A DNA stretch of 64,000 nt from Solea solea. Lineage: Eukaryota; Chordata; Actinopteri; Pleuronectiformes; Soleidae. Position 1 is the first letter of the stretch; every line of letters begins with the position of its first letter. Shown here piece by piece: positions 58,401-64,000 of this stretch. A model generated the notes under the pieces. That model had not been told where the DNA came from. It worked only from the letters and a program-made list of their open reading frames with translations, and ran no database searches. The stretch lies in assembly GCF_958295425.1 (NCBI RefSeq), contig NC_081146.1, positions 12,322,985 to 12,386,984 on the forward strand, given 5' to 3'. The translations under genes and the position numbers were made by a program.

Positions 58401-61400
58401 TCAACTACTGTAAACACCAGTAGTTTGCCTCGTGTAAGACATGCAGCCACGCAGACTGTACCACCATCGAAAAGATCAGTTGGTATCCAACTATCCATGA
58501 GGAAGCTGAAAACCAATGTTCGTAATGCAGGTTTGTGGTCTATTTTATATGTGTGTGTGTGTGTATTGTCATTATCAAATCATATATGAGTATATTTTAT
58601 TTTGCTACTGTTGATTTAACTGAGAGACTTCCTGGTGGCCTTTTATCTGTGAAGGGACCCAAGCAACAGTGGCCAGCAAAAGCCGTGGAGTTGACACCCA
58701 CACCTTCAGCCTGGACAGATTGTTTCTACAACCAACACTGGTAAAGAGACCAGCAAAGAGACCTCGACTCAGCATTTCAGACAAGGAGGAGGAGGAGAAG
58801 GGAAGTCCTGAATGCAGCTAGTTCAGGCAGGTTCATGAGCCAAAGATTTGAATGTGAATCCGAGGACTCTTTCTCAGTTGTGGATTAGCAGTCTCAACCT
58901 TTCACAAACTCTCAATGGGAAAGAACAATTAAGAGTCCCACACTATGAAACATGTGCCCCATTTTTCTTATAGAAACTCCTCTTGATAATAAAGGTGCAA
59001 TGTTCTTACCTTGAGTATGCTGTACATAAGTTGTTGGTATCAACAGTTACAAGTTGTTTTTTTTTCCTATTTGTAGTGTGCTGTGGTGAAATAGGCATCG
59101 GGATAATTGAAGTGGTAACTGTATAAGTTTTCTTAATGGAAGTTCAATTGGGATGTATTCCTGTATCTGATACATGAGATCATTCAATGTCTCGATATTC
59201 CCAGGAAAATGTCCAGATAAACAAATGTGATCAGTGTCTTTGAGCAAGGCATCAAACCCTCAGCTGCTCCACTGGAACTGTGACTGTTTTCTCTGTTCAT
59301 TGTTTAAAAAAAAAGGGGGAGGTTTGTGGTCCGCTAGGCTGAAGGTTCAACCACTAATTTGTCTTTAGTTCCTGTTTCTACAAGTTATGAGTACAATGCA
59401 ATGTAATTTCTACTAAACTAGACAAAACCTATGTGACCTATATGACATATAATGTGTCAGAGTTGACTATAAAGCAGGCCTGTATGGAACTGTATAAACT
59501 GCCTGTAGTGTTTTTATTAATCTAGATCCTTTATTATGGTTATTATTAAAGCATCAATGTACAGAGAATTTACACACGAATAAAGTTCCATTCATTATTT
59601 TTGGATAATCATTACTTATTGTGTTATTTACCTACAGTATATATCATGTTTCTAAGATCGAGCTATCCACGTTAATCAACTGATTAAGACTGACACCTAT
59701 TTACTAAATATCTTAACAGTTTCAGTTCAAATATATGATTATTACTGTCACTGAAATCACATACAAGACTAATAATAATAATAAAGTTTGCCTGGCAAAA
59801 AACATCTTAATACCTTTTACTTTGGCTTTATAGTACTTCTTACTTAATGTTAATATGTTAATGCTTTTCCTTAAAAAAAACCAACAAAGATTAAGAACCT
59901 CTGCATGAGAACTAGAAGCAGCCTGTCTAAAAGCTCCTCCGTGTTACATGGATTTCTTTGCTTTTTCTAAAATTCAGATTCACTACTCTTTGCTGTGTAT
60001 CCATCATTAAAAGAAAACAATCCACTATTGAGATTCAACTACATTTTTAACATCTTAAAAATGAAAATAACATCCCTGTAAAAAAACAAACTACTTCCCC
60101 ATACTACACTGTACGTCACTATACCATGTTCATAGTTCACAGATGAGGATGTGATTTTGCAAATGCAGCACTTTAAGAAAGATGATCTAATAAAAAAAAA
60201 ACCCAGATACATAGAAATTAGGAGGAGCTTTTTCCTATTTCTCTATTTTGTCGTGCTGATTTCTGTAAGACGGAAAGTACTGACCTGGTACTCCTGTCTG
60301 CATCCACGGTGATATGTCTGTCCCTTCTCCATGTGCCTCCAGTTTGGTCGTATTAATGGGAGCCAACAGTTTAACCACTTCTTCCATCACCTGTTGATAA
60401 AGACACAGCAAAGAGCTCATTGCAATGTTTTTTTTAGTACACTAGGGTTTTTACAACATGGTTGAACATTTCTTTTCAAAGTAGTAAACAATTTGTGACC
60501 ATGTGCATAAACTAGATTATACTGTGCCACATTGACATCAGTTTTGTGGTTCTGCAGATTTCAAGCCTGGGAAAGTGCTTGTAATTGTGTGACCATGTGG
60601 TGTTCTCAGTCCCCACCTTTCGTGCTGCATCGCTGCCAGTAAACTGCAGAGCCACCGGTGTAAATGTCCCCATGTCAGACTCCATGACGAGGTCAAAGTT
60701 GGAAAGGTTCACCTGAGTGATAGAGAGGGAGTAGATAACGTTTCTGCCAATAAACCCTTCTAAATGTTACACACTGAGCCATTTAAGTCATTTGAATTCT
60801 AAGTATACATTAAATGCTGTGTAGAAACTGAGGAATGTTCAGAGAGAATGCAGTTTATTATGGGCCAAAGCCTGGTAGGCAGCCAAATCCCTGAAGAAGG
60901 AACGTGGAAGACTGTAGGTTACTGTTCAGATCCTTTGTGCAGAGAAAAACTTGGTGGTTTTCCAAAGCCTGAAATTAAACTCCAATCCTGCAGTCTATAC
61001 TTTCACAATGTGGTGTGACTCTTCTTGCTTCTAACTAGCAGAAACCATATTTGCTTTACCGCTGTTACAGTGTTTCCTCCTCAGTTAATACTGCAGTGGA
61101 AGTAAACAGTACCTTGTGCAGATTGAAGTACTGCTGTGCTCCGACTCCACCCTGCTCTTCAGCTGTCCACAGCACTGTCCGTAGGGTTCTTCTGGGACGC
61201 AAACCTAGAGATAAATGAACATACGGCAAAGAATATAAAAAGTACATACAGAAAAAGTGGGGATACCAGCGTCTGTATGAAGTTCTTTGTTTTAAAACTT
61301 GTATGAGAGGCTTACCTTCCAAATCGGAATCTGTCTGTCATTGTTTATGTACATACAGTTGGAGGAAAGTACAGTTTGCAGAGTGAGGAACTGTTTTTTA

Positions 61401-61868
61401 AATAAAAGTTTGGAATATAATACCGTAATTTATGGTGTTCATTCAGCCACCACTGCATATAATGGAAGTGAATGTTTTCTCCCTTACTAATGTATTCTTT
61501 TTTTTTTACTGTATTTTTACATCATTCTACCATCTCTTCAGAGCTGATGAAATATTTATTAAGAACACAAATATTACCAGAGGGTCACACTGGTTACATA
61601 AATGATTTACTTAACTCTGTCAAGTACAGGATTCTTTCTATATACTGTTTTGTATATATGATGTGTATGTTTCATTCTGTGGAAGAACCTTTGTACTTTT
61701 TAATATGATATTTAATTGCTCTGCTATCATATAAGTGTGGGTCTTCTTTGTAATACCTAAGTCCTTAATGAGTGACAAGGCCTCCCATGAAATCATGGCT
61801 CCGCCTCCATCATCCATGGCACCCTGGCCGACATCCCAACTGTCCAAGTGGCCACTCAGTAAGACGAC
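55418..61868 (-). CDS. cpq: Carboxypeptidase Q (plasma glutamate carboxypeptidase), C-terminal part
   Basis: Five minus-strand exons: 61757-61868, 61113-61204, 60617-60712, 60285-60390 and 55418-55578. They are in phase and give 188 residues and a TAG. All active-site regions of this M28 peptidase that fall here are intact: GHLDSWD (zinc-ligand His), GAMDDGGG (bridging Asp), WTAEEQGG (catalytic and ligand Glu), VMESDMG (ligand Asp) and FHHSEGDT (ligand His). Other matches to human CPQ are ISWEALSLIKDLG, LQFTGSDAARK and AHGEGTDISPWMQTGVPG. The enzyme hydrolyses dipeptides in the secretory pathway, lysosome or outside the cell. N-glycosylation sequons occur at NLSN and NTTK. The 5' exons lie beyond the window: I found none in 61869-64000. 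The last intron (4.7 kb) contains an oppositely oriented gene. Confidence 0.93.
56550..56700 (+). promoter_or_regulatory. CpG-rich promoter before the nested gene
   Basis: A local CpG-rich patch with ATATGGCGGCGACG (YY1-like), CGCCGGGACTTCCGCG (Ets-like) and ATTACGTCAC (CRE/ATF-like), ending just before the ATG at 56714. The surroundings are AT-rich, so it stands out as a start region. Confidence 0.55.
56714..58821 (+). CDS. Small nuclear-type protein related to fish THAP-gene C-termini, three exons
   Basis: Exons 56714-56914, 58269-58530 and 58655-58821 join in phase to 630 bp (209 aa plus TAG). N-terminus MSGRCIIAGCQEVPVLCC has several Cys and one His (ASHIGC) and lacks a full THAP pattern. 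The second exon has three imperfect repeats of the form PAVNTGSLPVVTS, then RHAATQTVPPSKRSVGIQLS. The third has TQATVASKSRGVDT, a basic VKRPAKRPRL (nuclear-localisation-like) and an acidic DKEEEEKG end. The ATQT, RSVGxQLS and KRPxKRPRL pattern resembles the C-terminal part of multicopy fish THAP proteins as I remember them, which links it to the THAP exons upstream. AATAAA lies at 58988-58993. The gene lies inside the last cpq intron on the opposite strand. Confidence 0.65.
58988..58993 (+). terminator. Polyadenylation signal of the nested gene
   Basis: AATAAA 167 bp after the stop codon at 58821, on the coding strand. Confidence 0.5.
58994..60284 (-). other. Rest of the last cpq intron
   Basis: No exon or clear repeat seen. 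AT-rich, with a short AAT run at 59770-59784. Confidence 0.5.
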
Positions 61869-64000
61869 CTGACAGAGTTGATGGAAAAAAAACAAATATA
61901 AACATAGAAAAGACAGACTAGAGGAGAGCCAGAGGTGGAACTTTAATACCTTTGTGGTATCAACTGAGTATCAAACTTCCTCTGCTCAAATTTCAAGTTA
62001 ATTTTAGAGCGCAGAAAGTTGTTTGACTGCTAGAAGACAACCTGGCCAGCTAAAACTAAAGAAAATGACCGTAATGTTTAATAAAATCAAATCATTTGAT
62101 TATATAAATAAATTGGTATTGAGAAAAGTAATGTTCAGGAGTCAATAGTGAAGTCCAGATAACAATATCGATATAGTATCAAAATTTTTTTATAGAGATC
62201 CATGGCTACTTGACCATGAATCTGATCAGACAAGTATGAGAAAATGTGAATAGAGCGCTATCATACGCATACTGTGAAAGAAACGTGTCTCACAGTGTTG
62301 TTTTTATAATAAAAAATATTTCTTATCGGAAAGAACAGACAAAGAGACTCAAAGCCAAAAGCCAAAAACACACAGTTCAGTGTAATATCCCCATTTCCAG
62401 GAACTTTACAGGCTGAGATTCCCATCAATGGTCAGCTCCTGACCTTATGTTCCAGGTTACAAAACATTTTTTGACCTAATTAAGCTCTGCCTGGACAATG
62501 ACCCAGTCAAAAGGGAAAGCATGTATCCTACCATACAGCCCTCTCTTCTGAGGGTGACACATGAGTAGCTCAGTTCTATTAATATTTGTTTAAATGTGGA
62601 GGTCACACACCTAAATTATGTTATTTTGAAGTCTAGGAATAGAACTTACAAGGCATTTAATACAAAATACACAGAGAGACATGTGTCTACGTGGAAGGTC
62701 CACGATTTCCCAAGGATTTGTTTTGCAATAGCACACTTCCAAAGCCAACATGTTTTTCATGTGAGGGTTTGTCTGAGGTTACGACAGGTTACTTACAGGA
62801 AACTGTTCCACCTTTGAGTTTGGAGTGTGCTCATAAATACAGAATCTATCTTCCAATAATTCAAGCCACCAGCACTGGTGAAATATAACAATATGAATTT
62901 TAAGTTAAGTTAAAACACATGGTATACATTCTATTTTATTTATCTTTTTGTATGGTCATTCTTGCAGTGGTTGATATCCAAAAGATCTATGTCTATATCT
63001 GTTTTAACATTATATTTAATATACTTTGTTAACTGACTAATAAAAGTCTAGTGTAAATATATAATATTAGCTATAAAGCTTTTTAAGTGGTATGAAAAAC
63101 CTTAATAAATCTCAATAAAGCTCAATCTTCACTTCTGCTATGAAAATAAATAGCGTTTTTGTATTTCTTTACATTAATCCTAGTAGTCTTGTGAAGGTGC
63201 TCCCTGAAATATTAGTTATTTTGACTTATTCTGATGGAATAAGTATATAAGTATATTTCAATTAAATGAAATTTCTGCTGACTATGACTGCACACTCTGA
63301 ATCTTTCCATTTTTTAGAGTGGAGGTTGCAGTTTGTGGTCGTTTCCAATGGTGAAGGGGATTTTGAAAACAGTAACAGGCCAATTGCAGAAGAGGAGGGC
63401 ATGAGACATGTGGCCAGTTTACATCTGATGAGTCGGAGTGGGCATAAACAAAAAGGCCACACATCAGGACATTTAAGATTTGAAGAGTTAGGAAATGAAG
63501 AAGCTGATTGAGTGGAAAAAAGAAATCATAGCAATTCATCATTGTGAGAGGATACTCTGAAAAGTCCCAGCGAGGCTAAACTGTGGAAATGACTCACTAA
63601 AACCTCAGCTGAATGTGTATCTAGGAAGATGTGCACATACATACACAAACCACATTTTCAATGACTGCCAGCCAGCGCACAAATCACTGAATTAGAAATG
63701 ATGTCAAACATCATGCCATGTGTTTCATTTCCCTTTTCTATAATGACGGACCATGCACTGGTTTCCAGACCGGAATAGTAACAGGTGACATCAGAGATGT
63801 TCCTCTAATCCAAGTCTGATTTTTCACTTGTCAGCTCTTTTTTCCTCACAAAAAGAACCTTAGAGGCTGCACTTTGAGAGGAGATTTGGATTACACACAC
63901 TGGGAACTGCTGAAAGAAATGAGATGTAATAAAGTAACACCAAACCGAGTTTGTGTTCTCTGCTAAAGTAAGAGCTCTTGTGTTGAATCAGTAATATTTG
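61869..64000 (-). other. cpq intron running to the window end
   Basis: I looked for minus-strand exons matching the middle of CPQ and found none. Open frames at 63262-63542 on both strands overlap each other and show no recognisable domain. No named repeat seen. Confidence 0.5.

Overview
This 64-kb window is animal genomic DNA, almost certainly from a teleost fish (probably a percomorph). Genes are split by GT-AG introns, microsatellites are frequent, and several repeats look like common fish SINE and DNA-transposon families. Four vertebrate genes are recognisable by protein sequence. I recalled their human counterparts from memory and ran no database search.

Layout. (1) Positions 1-35400, + strand: the 3' end of a FACIT collagen gene, called col14a1. 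Ten or eleven coding exons cover the end of the COL2 triple helix, the NC2 linker, COL1, and the NC1 tail with its GYCDQNSC motif. (2) The last col14a1 intron holds an array of about 9.5 kb (22446-32005) built from a 38-bp AT-rich monomer. The array has higher-order repeats, an inverted left end, and embedded tRNA-like cassettes. This is the most unusual structure in the window. (3) Positions 36002-46655, - strand: a complete mrpl13 gene of seven coding exons (179 aa), tail-to-tail with col14a1. (4) Positions 47162-50468, + strand: a complete dscc1 gene of nine exons (389 aa), head-to-head with mrpl13 across about 0.5 kb that should act as a bidirectional promoter. (5) Positions 51998-58821, + strand: two tandem THAP zinc-finger exons, then a three-exon gene for a small nuclear-type protein. 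All three possible first exons end in the same phase, so they may be alternative first exons of one gene. (6) Positions 55418-61868, - strand: the last five coding exons of cpq (carboxypeptidase Q). The + strand gene lies inside and across it. The 5' part of cpq is beyond the window.

Other structures are a 1.04-kb palindrome at 53297-54340, a 515-bp hAT-type element with a perfect 8-bp target duplication inserted in an older element (3137-3651), a tRNA-derived SINE (12960-13325), and several perfect or near-perfect short hairpins in col14a1 introns.

The genes do not form one pathway. Col14a1 is an extracellular matrix protein, mrpl13 a mitoribosomal protein, dscc1 a replication and cohesion factor, and cpq a secreted or lysosomal peptidase. 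As I recall, COL14A1, MRPL13 and DSCC1 also lie close together on human chromosome 8q24, which supports the identification, although here mrpl13 and dscc1 are direct head-to-head neighbours. CPQ is on 8q22 in human.
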